Source: Chrysophaeum taylorii (taxonomy: Eukaryota; Sar; Pelagophyceae; Pelagomonadales; Pelagomonadaceae). Taken from it: a DNA stretch of 64,000 nucleotides. The stretch is from NCBI GenBank assembly GCA_029834535.1, contig JAQMWT010000577.1, positions 1 through 64,000 on the forward strand, in the 5' to 3' direction. Shown in pieces: positions 35,433 through 44,459 of the stretch. Under the pieces are notes generated by a model, which made no database searches, was not told the DNA's origin, and saw nothing but the letters and a program-made list of their open reading frames with translations. Each line of letters starts with the position of its first letter. Position 1 is the stretch's first letter. The translations under genes and the position numbers were made by a program.

Positions 35433-35525
35433 ATATTTTGCTCTGTGATCCTGGACCGGCTACTGCCGGCCCAGCCTGGCTCCCATGCCCGGGAGAGGTC
35501 CGAAGTTAGTTTAGTTAGTTAGTTA
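35433..35525 (+). mobile_element. S2: LINE-like 3' end with GTTA tail
   Basis: It matches the S1 end: TGATCCTGGACCGGCTACTG, the GGCTCCCATGCCCGGGAGAG stretch, then GTTA repeats. It sits between the end of the D LTR and an LTR fragment. I see no clear target duplication. Confidence 0.7.
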
Positions 35526-35690
35526 GAAGTGCTTGTCCTCTGTGTGTCCTGTCTCCTTCGACGCAGGGACAGCACTTGACAGTATCCGGTGACGGGCTTC
35601 TCGAGCGTGTACGTAGTGTGTTTTAGCGAGAGTCAGAGAGGGGGGGGGGGGTCATGGCGAAAATGAAATTTTCTACCTCTAATACTTCTC
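35526..35690 (-). repeat. Extra D-type LTR fragment
   Basis: It repeats the D LTR from the GAAGTGCTTGTCC stretch to its CTACCTCTA end, with a run of about 12 G. It may be the true outer end of D, with the inner LTR arising by recombination around the S2 insertion. Confidence 0.7.
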
Positions 35691-35813
35691 TCGTGCAATT
35701 CGCACACCTTTCCCCACACGCCTCCGTCGAACTCATCTTTCTTTTGTCTTCACCAGACATCTGTTTTGTTTGTTGCAGATTTTACTCTCCCCCGAGTTCA
35801 ATCTGCGAGGGCG

Positions 35814-35989
35814 TAGAGATAGAAAATTCCTTTCTAGTGTTAGTATTCACACTCACACACCCAACTGACCAATAATCACAGTGCCCAGCACCGTGCCGCT
35901 CTTCGTGTCGTTAGCGACAGGGCGTTGGAGTGGCACTACCACTGCCAATCATTCTCTACCAGAGGCACAGTGATTTTTACTGGTCTCTA
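35814..35989 (+). repeat. 3' LTR of C2
   Basis: TAGAGATAG...GGTCTCTA, 176 bp, following GCGAGGGCG (35805-35813) and followed by the target duplication GAGAT. Confidence 0.9.
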
Positions 35990-36213
35990 GAGATAGTGAG
36001 AGCCCGAGGCTCGACAAACCCCTGTGGGAACACCCGGATAAAATCCGCAAACAAACTATCAGCGCTAGGTTATAATTGAGCCAGTCTTTACTTTGAGCCA
36101 GTCTGCAAATGCCGATAACTAAGAAGGGGGTGTGTGTGGGGGGCATGAAGGATGTGGGTGGGTTTGTGGGGTAGGAGGGATGTGCCTGACGGGCGGAGAT
36201 AAGTACGCGGGAC

Positions 36214-36525
36214 CTAGTCGGGGTCATCGCCGAGGCGTGGGGCAGGCGAAGAGAGGACGGGCCCCGCCCGTAGGTCGTACGCATGCTGCCGCCGGACGTA
36301 TGTGCGACGAAGGGTGACGTCCTGCCGGGATCGGGCGGCCTGGGTGGGGTTCCCCGAGGCGGCGACATGGGTGAGGGCGGTGAGGGCACAGCGAGCCCGG
36401 CCTAATGCGTTGGCGATCCCCCACTCACAGTAGATGCGGCGAGTTTGGGCCGCCTTTGCCTCTGTGAAGTTGACTTTGAGCCAGTCTGCGTTCGACTGCG
36501 TTGCCCCTCCGAAGTTCTCGTGTTA
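36214..36525 (-). pseudogene. Unrecognised coding-like segment inside the inverted-repeat element
   Basis: A minus-strand frame of about 100 codons free of stops, without a clear Met start. It reads ENFGGATQSNADWLKVNF, then EAKAAQTRRIYCEWGIANAL, then an Arg-rich tail and a stop at 36214. The amino acid balance and the strong GC third-position bias look like true coding sequence, perhaps one exon. The DNA for ADWLK is repeated near 36090. I do not recognise the family. Confidence 0.35.
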
Positions 36526-36539
36526 CGACCACTATCGAG

Positions 36540-37720
36540 CAGCGGTTGAGGGTGGCCACGTGCATGTACGCGACCTATGCCCTCCCTCCGCGCGCGCGGC
36601 CGTCATGGTCAAGGATGCGAAGTGTCTCGTGGGGAAAACGCGAGTCCACGGTTCACTCGGAGCGCGGAGGATGCATCACAAGTCGCGGCAAGTGGAAGTC
36701 GATGACGTGCCGGCGCAACAAGAGCGTCAACTCCGTGGGCATTACGCGGGAGGTCGACAAGTGCGGCCGAGCCACTCCCGCCGCCAAAGCGAAGAGTGAC
36801 GCTCACTCGAGGGGCGGGTCTCTCGCGCGCGAGCAGCGCGTGGCTCGAGCCGTCCTGGCGACGATCGACTTGAACGCTGACAACGCGTCGGTTGCGACGG
36901 CACACCAGCCGGCGGCCGACGATGCCTCGGCGGGACCGAACGACAAGGCGTAGCAGCAGCGCGTGGCGACGGACGCACCGTCGCATGATCTGCTGGAGCT
37001 CACCGGGTCGAGACGTTCAAGGTCAAGGTCCGCGGCTCCTACAACACCACCCGGGACAAGGCCGCCCGAAAGATGGAGGAAGAAGTCAAGGCGGCGGAGG
37101 GGGCGCTGCTGACGGCGACGGCTCCGGTGGTCCAGCGGCCCTCACTCTCAGTCAAGCGCTGTCGCAGGTCCAGGAAACGAAATTTCCTTGCTCGAGGAGG
37201 CCGCCGCCAATGAGAAGGGCAAGGCCGCGGTCACGGCGAAGGATCAGAAGCAGGCCGGCGCCTGGGAGGAGCGCCGCTCCGAGATCCGCGCCATTCGCCG
37301 CTTTCGGGCCGCATTCGAAGCTCCGTCCTGGCCAGCTCAAGTCCTTCATCTATGGCCGCACCGGCAAGGGCGCCAAGGCCAAGAATAACAAGAAGAATGC
37401 CCCCTTTGAAGAAGCCCACTCCCCCGTCGACAAGCCCCTGCTTATGCCTCCGACGCCAGCGCCAGCTCAAGACAACCCCGTGGCCGAGCATGCTGCTGCC
37501 CCCCCAAAGATGAGCCCGCGGAGTCCGCCCTCGCCGACGACGATGAGAGCCTGGCCGAGAGCGAGATTGCCGGTTTCTTCGGCGATCTTGGCGCTGACTC
37601 CGATGTCTATGCTTGGTTCCTGCCCGCGCGCTGCGGGCTCGTCCCGTTTATCCCGACTCACGCCAGCTCCTAGTCACCACCCTAGACACGCCCCAAAGAC
37701 CATCCGGGCTCGATAGTGGG
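36540..37720 (+). pseudogene. GC-rich coding-like patches, unrecognised
   Basis: Several plus-strand patches look protein-coding in different frames: RGKWKSMTCRRNKSVNSVGI near 36.69 kb, SLAREQRVARAVLATIDLN near 36.83 kb, ETFKVKVRGSYNTTRDKAAR near 37.01 kb and EAAANEKGKAAVTAKDQKQA near 37.2 kb. The first and third vaguely recall AP2-type DNA-binding repeats, but I cannot establish that. Frame changes between patches may be introns or decay. Confidence 0.3.
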
Positions 37721-38059
37721 GCTTCTCGTGGCCCTAACCTTCCTCGAATATCGCCCAGCCGGTCTCCATCGTCTGCTCGACCGCCTCGTCCCGAAAAAGG
37801 CCACTTTCTTGCAAAGTGGCTCAAAATTTAATCTCGCCTTAGAAAGACTCGACTTTGGCGCGACACCTTGTAGCGGTAGCGACTCCTACGGCTCTCGGGC
37901 TAGTTCCCGCGTGTGGGTACAGATGTCGAGGCTGTGTCGCCGCGGCGGCGCCCGGGGTCGACGTCCTTGGTGTTTTCTCAGGGTCGCGCGCGATCGCAAA
38001 AAAACGGCTCAATTATAACTTAGCGCTGACAACAAACTATATGCCTGCCCAGTGCATGG

Positions 38060-38240
38060 GGCGTAGGCTAATCCCAGCGCCGTGGCGCGTGGGATTAGAG
38101 TCACCGGGTCTGCAGACGAGGGGCGCCGAAAGGTTAGTAGGCGGAAAGTGATCATCAGGCTTGTCGCCATGCGACGCGGAGACCGCGATGTGACTGACAA
38201 CAAACTCGTCGATAACGTTTCCAGTGCCGAAATCAACCTC
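38060..38240 (-). mobile_element. Old relic of the S3/S4 LINE-like element
   Basis: From 38108 to about 38221 it matches S3 at about 85-90% by eye (AGACGAGG-GCGCCGAAAGGT, CTTGTCGCCATGCGACG, CGCGATGTGACTGACAAC). It has no GTTA tail and no target duplication. It shows that the family has been in this genome for a long time. Confidence 0.6.
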
Positions 38241-38590
38241 CGAAACTAATATACCTGCACTTCCTCGGCCGACGGAGAAAGGTCAGGTATGAAAAGTTTT
38301 GGGTCGTTGCTATGATGTATAACGACCAGTACGGCAAGCCTCTCACTACGTCCCGGGCCGTCGACCATCGTCTGCCCGTGTCTTTCGGTCTTTTTTTTTG
38401 GGGGTCAGATTCAGACGTAGGCGTATCTTCGATTAGGGTCCTGCGGGCAAGGGTTGTGCGAAGGGCTGGTTCGAATGTGAGAGAAGCAGTTAGGCTGATC
38501 GTTATGACAATGTTATTTTATTAAAGCAAGGCCGTTTACCTTTAATTGATCCCGTTATGAGCCGTTCTAAAGATTAAAGCCAGAAAAAAA
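38241..38590. other. Stretch without recognised content
   Basis: About 350 bp of mixed sequence. It has a T-run of nine followed by a G-run of five near 38397, and an AT-rich part (TATTTTATTAAAG) near 38514. No frame or repeat can be supported. Confidence 0.4.
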
Positions 38591-38657
38591 TAGTTTTCTC
38601 TCTCTCTCCCTCGGCCAAAGAGCCTGTCTTTAGCCGAGGGAGAGAGAGAGAAAACTA
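38591..38657. repeat. Perfect 25-bp hairpin with 17-nt loop
   Basis: The left arm 38591-38615 (TAGTTTTC, CT repeats, CCCTCGGC) is perfectly complementary to the right arm 38633-38657. The 17-base loop is CAAAGAGCCTGTCTTTA. Part of the pairing is CT/GA microsatellite, but both flanks (TAGTTTTC and CCTCGGC) also pair. Confidence 0.9.
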
Positions 38658-39047
38658 AAGGCACCCCGAGGGCCTCCCCCTTCCAGCTCAGCGTGCAAAC
38701 GGATTGACGACGTCGAGACTTTCGCGGTGGCGACGCACGCCCAGCAACTAAAGGAGTACAAAGCGATATGTTCAAACTGTACGATGACGGCGATGATGAC
38801 GACTCGGCTTCGGAGGGGCCGTCGTCGCCTCATTCCCGACCTTTTAAGGCCCGGAGGACCGAGCCTCGCGCGGACCTCACGGCGGTCACGTGGCAACGGA
38901 TGCTGGCCGCTCGACGGCAAGGAGATCGCGACCCCCCAGGTTCGCCTCGAGCGCGGCGGCGAGACGGAGAACTGGACGCTCAGCGCGCACGAGATCTCCG
39001 ACCAGAGCGCGGCTGGCAAGGCCGAGGAGATCGCCGATCGGTTATGA
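38640..39047 (+). CDS. Unrecognised host coding fragment
   Basis: An open plus-strand frame ends in TGA at 39045. It reads RIDDVETFAVATHAQQLKEY near 38.70-38.76 kb, passes through an Arg-rich stretch, and ends with WPLDGKEIATPQVRLERGGE, then ENWTLSAHEISDQSAAGKAE and EIADRL. The last ~50 residues have a convincing coding look, with GC-rich third positions. There is no Met start nearby, so it is either an exon or a decayed gene. The start given is only where the open frame becomes believable. Function unknown. Confidence 0.35.
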   Translation, partial: ERERKLKAPRGPPPSSSACKRIDDVETFAVATHAQQLKEYKAICSNCTMTAMMTTRLRRGRRRLIPDLLRPGGPSLARTSRRSRGNGCWPLDGKEIATPQVRLERGGETENWTLSAHEISDQSAAGKAEEIADRL

Positions 39048-39343
39048 GACCCGAATCGAGCGCTCTAGCTCTTTCGTCAAGTTCACCAGAAATTATGCGG
39101 AGCTTACTCTGCGCTCCCGCCCGTCGGTCAGTGACTCGAGTAAAAGACTGTTGCATGGAAGCTCTAGATAGGCAGAGCATGAGGGTGTGTCATAGGTAGG
39201 TGCACTTTGCGGAAGGAGGTCGGCAGTAGGGGTGGTGCGCACCATAAATTTGGAGGGCATGGTGGCAAGAGAAGGTCGTCTTGTGAGGTAATGTCTATGC
39301 TGAGCTTGATGATCATCGAGCTGCTTCCCCGATGTGAGCTCGT

Positions 39344-39733
39344 CGTCGGGTCCCAGTAGTTGTTCCAGAAAGGAAACCATACTTTGTTCGTATCCGCCTT
39401 CACCTCCTGCCACTTCGTCCAAAGATCAGCTCCGTCGCGGTGCACAGTTGGATTTCTTGATGGTGACGTTGCCAGCCTGCATGACTAGAGCGCGCCGACG
39501 CCCAATTGCAACTGCCATAAACGCGTATAGAGCGGCCATCGCCTGAGTCTTTTGCTGCGAGACCTCCTCTCCGGCGAGAGCTATCACGTACATCTCGCCA
39601 GGGCAAAAGATCGAGGCCGCAAGCATCGCGAGAGGCCAGCAGCGGGACCACGGCTAAGTCGCGAAGACGATTCCATAGGCTCAGAAAGCACGAACTCGAC
39701 CCTTATCCCGACCTTGACTTTTAGTTCAGTCAT
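39344..39733 (-). pseudogene. Unrecognised host gene candidate, minus strand
   Basis: An ATG at 39733 opens MTELKVKVGIRVEFVLSEPM. Further on, in other frames, come FCPGEMYVIALAGEEVSQQK with AMAALYAFMAVAIGRRRALV (about 39.61-39.45 kb) and ADLWTKWQEVKADTNKVWFP with FWNNYWDP (about 39.44-39.34 kb). Each patch looks coding, with Trp-rich or hydrophobic segments. The middle one could contain a membrane-associated helix. Frame changes indicate introns or frameshifts. The ATG lies 90 bp from the divergent start at 39822, which suggests a shared promoter region in a compact genome. Confidence 0.35.
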
Positions 39734-39821
39734 AACGGGCGCTTCTAAAGGACGAATGATGCAACAATGACCATAGAGCACGCTCTAGTTTTTTAATCCG
39801 TCATAACGATCAGCCTTAGTT

Positions 39822-39836
39822 ATGAGCGAAGAGACC
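39822..39836 (+). pseudogene. First five codons of a host gene split by E
   Basis: ATG AGC GAA GAG ACC (MSEET), directly followed by the 5' LTR of E. The last five bases, AGACC, are the target duplication. Beyond E, after the duplicate AGACC, the same frame continues at 61212 with KEQEMESAPAPAPAPAHPPA. Confidence 0.5.
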
Positions 39837-40033
39837 TGGAGAGAGAAAATTTGAATTAGGGTCGGTACCCCCCTATTCTAGGGTCAGTTCCCTTAACTTT
39901 AGCACCTCTTGATTTAAGAAAGCGCTGTGTTATTCACACCGGCTGTCCTCGTTTTAGGAGACAGATTCGAGGGCAGACTACCACTGCCTATCGCCCTGGT
40001 GAAGGGTAACACAGTTGAAATTACTGTTCTCTT
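39837..40033 (+). repeat. 5' LTR of E
   Basis: TGGAGAGAG...GTTCTCTT, aligned with TAGAGACAG...GTTCTCTA of the 3' LTR. It contains GGAGACAGATTCGAGGGC and CTACCACTGCC, shared with families C and D. Confidence 0.9.
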
Positions 40034-40050
40034 GGTATCAGGCACCAGTC
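40033..40050 (+). promoter_or_regulatory. Primer-binding site of E
   Basis: TGGTATCAG directly at the LTR end, then GCACCAGTC. TGGTATCAG is the common copia primer site complementary to the 3' end of initiator tRNA-Met. GGTATCAG recurs 20 bases later, and a related stretch follows the LTRs of family C. Confidence 0.65.
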
Positions 40051-40118
40051 CCGGTATCAGCAGAGCCCCAGAATTTCCAGAAGAGCCCCGCTTCCTGACG
40101 TTCCCGAACCCAAGCAAG

Positions 40119-42111
40119 ATGCCAACCAATCAAGAACTCCAAAAGGAGATAAGAGAACAAGAAGCTCGCTTAGAAGCCAAGTACCAAAGAGACATGCAAC
40201 AACAAGCTCAAGCGTACGAAGCTCGGCATCAAAGGGAGATGCAAGCACAAAAACAAGACAACGCCGCTCGCTTTCAAGCACTCGAAGCGCGGTTTAATGC
40301 CATGCACGCACCACCACCTGCCGTCGCTGCTGCGGCTCCACCCCCCACTCCAGCTCAACAAGACCCCAAGACCAAAGCTAGCACCTTTAGTGACCCACCT
40401 AGCGCCGTCCTCAAGTCAATGGACTCCGCGCACGTCACACCCCAAGTGCCTTCGTTTCGCGTTACGCAGTTGTTCGTCGAACATCTGATGCCTGAAACAG
40501 GCATAACACAAGGCTTTTTGCAGGGCTTATACACGTGGGAATCCGTCTTGCGCGGATCTAACGATCTCGCTGACGCTCTTCTCAGCCACTGCATCAAGGA
40601 ATACGACAAGGACCCCGACAACCACTCTACCGCCGGGAACACGCAGGATTTCCAAGGCCGTTACGTCTACTACAAGGGTATTTACCGCAAGTTCGGCAAA
40701 CACTTCTTGGAGAACGTCTACGAGCCAAAGCCCCAAGAACTTAAAGACCATGACAAGGGCACGACCGATACGACAAAAGGAAAGTTGTATCCGACCACTC
40801 AACATCACCTCCGAGGAAAAGAAGCCGACTTCATCGTGTACCTCCGCGAGACCGTGCACCCCCTCTTTCGCCGTTTCCTACATGCCGGTAGCGACTCCGT
40901 CAACCACCCAGCATACGACGAAATTGACGCACTCGGATCTTCCCATCCGATAGGACTCGAATTTGTGCTCCAAGTTCGCCTCGCACTTGACAAGCACACG
41001 GGCCAGAACCACGTCCACCATGCGCATTATGTCTATAATGCCTTCCTGGACACGTCGTTCAACCCGGAGATCCACGAGCCTGCGCATTATATAGACTATA
41101 TGCGCCATGTTCAGCAGCAACTCCGCCAAATCACCAACGATGCCTCTCTCCAACTTCCCGACGACAAGATCCTCGAGGAAATCCACCAAATTCTTCGCTT
41201 CAAGTACCCCCCAAGCTTGTTTGACTCCCGCACCCCAACGCATACCAAGGGCTTCGCGCGTCTTGCAAATTGTCTACGTATTCCAAACGACGCGCGATTA
41301 CTCGACGAAGACAAAGAAGCCATTAATCACCTTCCCAAGTTGATCGCCCGCATCACGGTTATCTCCTTCGAGCGCAACTTTTGGGCTCACCTTAAGCCTC
41401 ATCCCACCCTCAATTTCAAGCCGTTGCGATTCGTCACTGACTTTGGTCGTCTACCGACTAAGGACAAGGAGAATCCACGTTTTCGCTCCCGCCGTCATGG
41501 TCTCCACTTCACCGAAGAAGAATACACCCCCTCTGAAGATGACGTCCCTCCGGATCCCAATGAAGCCTCCAATGACGACACCGACCCTGTTGCCCTCATT
41601 CTCACTGAAGCCAACCTCGATGAAGATGACGACAATGATCTCACCCAACACCTTCGCGCCTATAGAAAGAAACAACTCACACGACATCCCAAGAAGCCCC
41701 CCCCAAAAAAAACCTCCCAATCCTCGCACTCCGTCGTACTATGACATCAATGACAGCCCCAAGCCCAAGGCTCCCCCTGTCACCCCAACGAAGAACAAGC
41801 AAGGCCCCCGTGCTGCTCCTGTCACCCCCGACAAACGCGAGCACCCGCACCTTCGCAAGGTCACCTTCCCCGCACAACCGCATCCACCAAAGCCATCTAC
41901 TCCTGACCAACGATTCAAGGTCCCCCTTCGTGAAGTCCGCCGCAAGCTCCAAACCATGCGGAATCTGAGCCAAGCCGGTCGCCAACATACGTCCAACTCT
42001 GGGCGCATGAACAAGCTAATCAACCTCATCACCACTATCTCCGATGAGATACTTCTCTCCGAAGCAGATTGCGATGCCGCGGAGTTTCTTCAGGTCCGAT
42101 CCTCAGGATGA
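40119..42111 (+). CDS. Gag of E (fossil)
   Basis: The ATG at 40119 is the first after the leader. Residues 1-65 are a Glu/Gln/Arg-rich coiled coil (NQELQKEIREQEARLEAKYQ). An Ala/Pro linker follows, then a globular part from about residue 100 to 430 (WESVLRG, YYKGIYRKFGKHF, FRRFLHAGSDSV, LEFVLQVRLALDKH), then an acidic C-terminal stretch. The first ~540 codons are open. A basic, proline-rich region in the next frame (to about 42.11 kb) may be its nucleic-acid-binding end. I see no zinc knuckle. Copia Gag forms the virus-like particle. The assignment is from position and build. Confidence 0.65.
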
Positions 42112-42439
42112 TCCACCTGATGAGGGCGAAACTGACGAATAATATGACCAAGCCCATCTCGGTTTATATGATGACCACGGACAGCTAGGCCTCTACGACG
42201 ACACCATCCCCGAAATCCACGATGAAGATGATTCCGCCGAAGACTACGCACAACGTCACAGTGACTACATGCGTGCTCTACACCAGAGTCAGCTTTTTCG
42301 CTGATGGTTGCCGACGACGCCTGTACCGCCAGCCACATCTTACTCAATCAGGCACCAAGCCCCACGATGACGAATTTCCCGGCCTCATCAACAATCTCCC
42401 CCAGAGTCGCAGATTATATTTGTGCCACTCACACTCCAG

Positions 42440-42800
42440 GAAAGACATCAAAGAAGACTAACTCGCTGCACGGATGCAATGGACCCGGCACAGAAACTTC
42501 TTTAATTGACGGTGGCGCATCATTTTGCTTCACTCAATTCAACACTTTGTTCCCGAGTCCATACGCCGGATTCCCGAACACACCATACGTATGGGAAGAG
42601 GCACCTTAACCAGCCATGTCATCGGTGTCAAACCGTTGTACTTGTAGGCCGCTGGTCTCTCCTCAGATGATATAAAAGAATCAACAGGCTGCGTTTTATA
42701 TCTCGTCTTTCTGGTCGTCCCGCAATTCCGAAAAGGTCTACAGGTTATAGCGACATCTCAGCTCAAAGCTCTGAACGTCCAAGCAACCAACACGCCATTG
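42440..42800 (+). pseudogene. Protease region of E (fossil)
   Basis: TSLIDGGASFCFTQF near 42.50 kb resembles the active-site segment of copia aspartic proteases (Asp in a D-x-G-A context followed by hydrophobic residues). It lies between Gag and the MTase-integrase frame, where copia proteases sit. The frame is interrupted. Confidence 0.55.
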
Positions 42801-44100
42801 CCACACGAACCATACCCCTACGAGCTTATGAACACGTCGACCGCGGATCCCCACGACTATAAGACGCTTATAGGAAAAACAGCAATAGTTCTCGCCAATC
42901 GCCAAACCAATGGCCTGTTGTCCCTGCCGTCTCAGTCTCATCCAAAGCAAACATTCCGCGCTGTGCTTAGTTTCCACACTGGAGCGCGAATGTCACTCAA
43001 AGATGAGCTCGCACACATCACGCCGCATGTCGCTAAGACACGCTCGCAATCCCATATGTTAGACTTCGCCAAGTTACAGCATCATTCAATATTCGTCTCG
43101 GAACTGATTAGCCTCCCGCGTACTGTCGTCCAATATGCATTCAATGGCTCAGCGGACCTCTTTGTGCAAGCACAAACCCCTCCGCTAAAAACAGCTATTA
43201 TTGCAGGTGGACTCCACCAAGAAGGCCTTATCTCTTTTCGCAAAAGCATCGACAAACGTATTACTGTCGTGGTCGCCTATGAAATTCACCCTATTATGCG
43301 CGCCCGCGCGCAACAACTCTTCCCGCACGCTCAGCATTATGCGGATCTAAGAAAGCTCAATGCTGCTCTGCAAACCGGCAAAATACGACTACCTCATTTC
43401 GACTTGGCAGTTTTTACACTGCCATGTCAACATTTGAGTGTAATGAAAGAATACGACGGCTACGCCACTCCGGTGACCGCCGACCTTTTCGTCACAGAAC
43501 AAATCCGCTTTGTTCGCTGCACGCTCACGGCCTACGCCATTGTCGAGAACGTCCCTCCAAACCCCCGAGCTCATCACGAGTACAACCAACTCGCCAAATG
43601 CTATCAGTGCTTAGGTTACGTCCGACACTCCGGTGTCGACAATGCCTCCGCTTTTGGCGACGTCATAAGCAAGGCCCGCTATCTCGCTGTCTATGCGCGC
43701 CACCCGCTCACCGATTACAACCTCGAGAGAACCGCTTCTCCTTGGTTATTATCTCCTCCGAGCATGGTTCCACTTCTGGACCCCAATCACACTATCCCCG
43801 ACGATCTCTGGATCGCCAACCCCGCCCTTCGTGGCACCGTGCCCCGCTCCACCTTGGCTTATTACCAGCACAAGGCCACCTTTTCCTACGCACCCGCCAA
43901 CACCTCTAAACTCCTGATTTCCGAAAATGCCCGCATATGTCAAATGCTTGCACGCTTCACCAAGCACTTCACGAATCTAGGTCTAGACGCCGATGGCACT
44001 CCCTATTCTACCATGACCAACATCTCCCGCCTCCTGGTTTTCGCATTGCTGCACAATCACTTGTCGCAACATCCAACTCTCTCCGCTTGGAACACTCTCC
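42798..44100 (+). CDS. C5-cytosine DNA methyltransferase domain of E, fused to integrase
   Basis: Residue numbers count from 42798. Motif I-like KTAIIAGGLHQEG at 131-143; motif II acid in AYEIHP at 160-164; motif IV TLPCQHLSV at 207-215 with catalytic-type Cys210; motif VI IVENVPP at 248-254; motif VIII-like SKARYLAVYAR at 291-301; motif IX-like LLISENARICQML at 372-384; a motif X-like TNISRLLVFAL at 407-417. Order, spacing and total length (~300 residues) fit C5-MTases, which transfer methyl groups from S-adenosylmethionine to cytosine. The domain is in one uninterrupted frame with the integrase that follows, so it was probably made as part of the Pol polyprotein. The ORF has no ATG at 42798, so the start is nominal. 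Target specificity cannot be read. Confidence 0.85.
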
Positions 44101-44459
44101 GCTGTTTTCATGCCTTAGAGTCCCAATGTGCTTACCTTTTGGATGGAGCCATCACCGGCACCGTCGCTACTGCCGTCGCCTGCGGCTACTTCCAGCGGGC
44201 CTCTCTCACCCTATATTCCAGGCCCCCTCCGATATTGGACTGTTCCCACCAACCCGCAGTCTTCTCCCCAACGCACGCCTGTTCCCTGGATGTTCCCAAG
44301 GGCACCGCCTTTCTGGTCGTCGCCTACACCACCTCCTTGGCCGCCGCTCACAGCTGCTCGCCCCCCTCCACTTGGGTCTACATGAATCGCTCGCATCCTG
44401 GCTTTGCCGCGATCGACTCACGAGGGCGAATTACTCTCGATGACCCCAAGGGACTCCTA

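Larger units (their letters stand above)
17221..35989 (+). mobile_element. C2: family C LTR element with nested C3 and D
   Basis: Both ends are present. The 5' LTR (17221-17396) and 3' LTR (35814-35989), 176 bp each, are flanked by a 5-bp target duplication GAGAT (17216-17220 and 35990-35994). C3 splits it at 23367/30833 and D splits it near 32859. Without these inserts it is about 8 kb. The LTR pair differs at roughly 12% of positions by eye, the largest difference of any pair here, so C2 is the oldest dated insertion in the window. It has no recognisable polymerase and is a broken fossil. Confidence 0.85.
36060..38031. mobile_element. Possible TIR DNA transposon carrying GC-rich gene pieces
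   Basis: Inverted ends of 23 bp (CAGCGCTAGGTTATAATTG... at 36060-36082, inverted at 38006-38028) match at 22 positions. A 10-bp direct repeat AACAAACTAT lies outside both (36050-36059 and 38031-38040). On the right, 2-3 extra bases separate inverted and direct repeat. The 9-10 bp duplication suggests a Mutator-like element, while the CAG start suggests hAT. No transposase is seen. The inside is GC-rich with coding-like patches on both strands, so gene fragments may have been captured. Confidence 0.4.

Noticed and set aside
35433-35525. Target duplication for S2
   Set aside because: Left and right flanks come from different parts of the D LTR. No matching short repeat was found.
36560-37060. 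AP2-domain transcription factor
   Set aside because: The resemblance of RGKWKS... and GSYNTTRDKAA to AP2 repeats is too slight, and the patches lie in different frames.
42798-44100. A host DNA methyltransferase gene that merely lies beside the retroelement
   Set aside because: It is in one frame with the integrase, lies between LTRs with a perfect target duplication, and the same order recurs in B and A.
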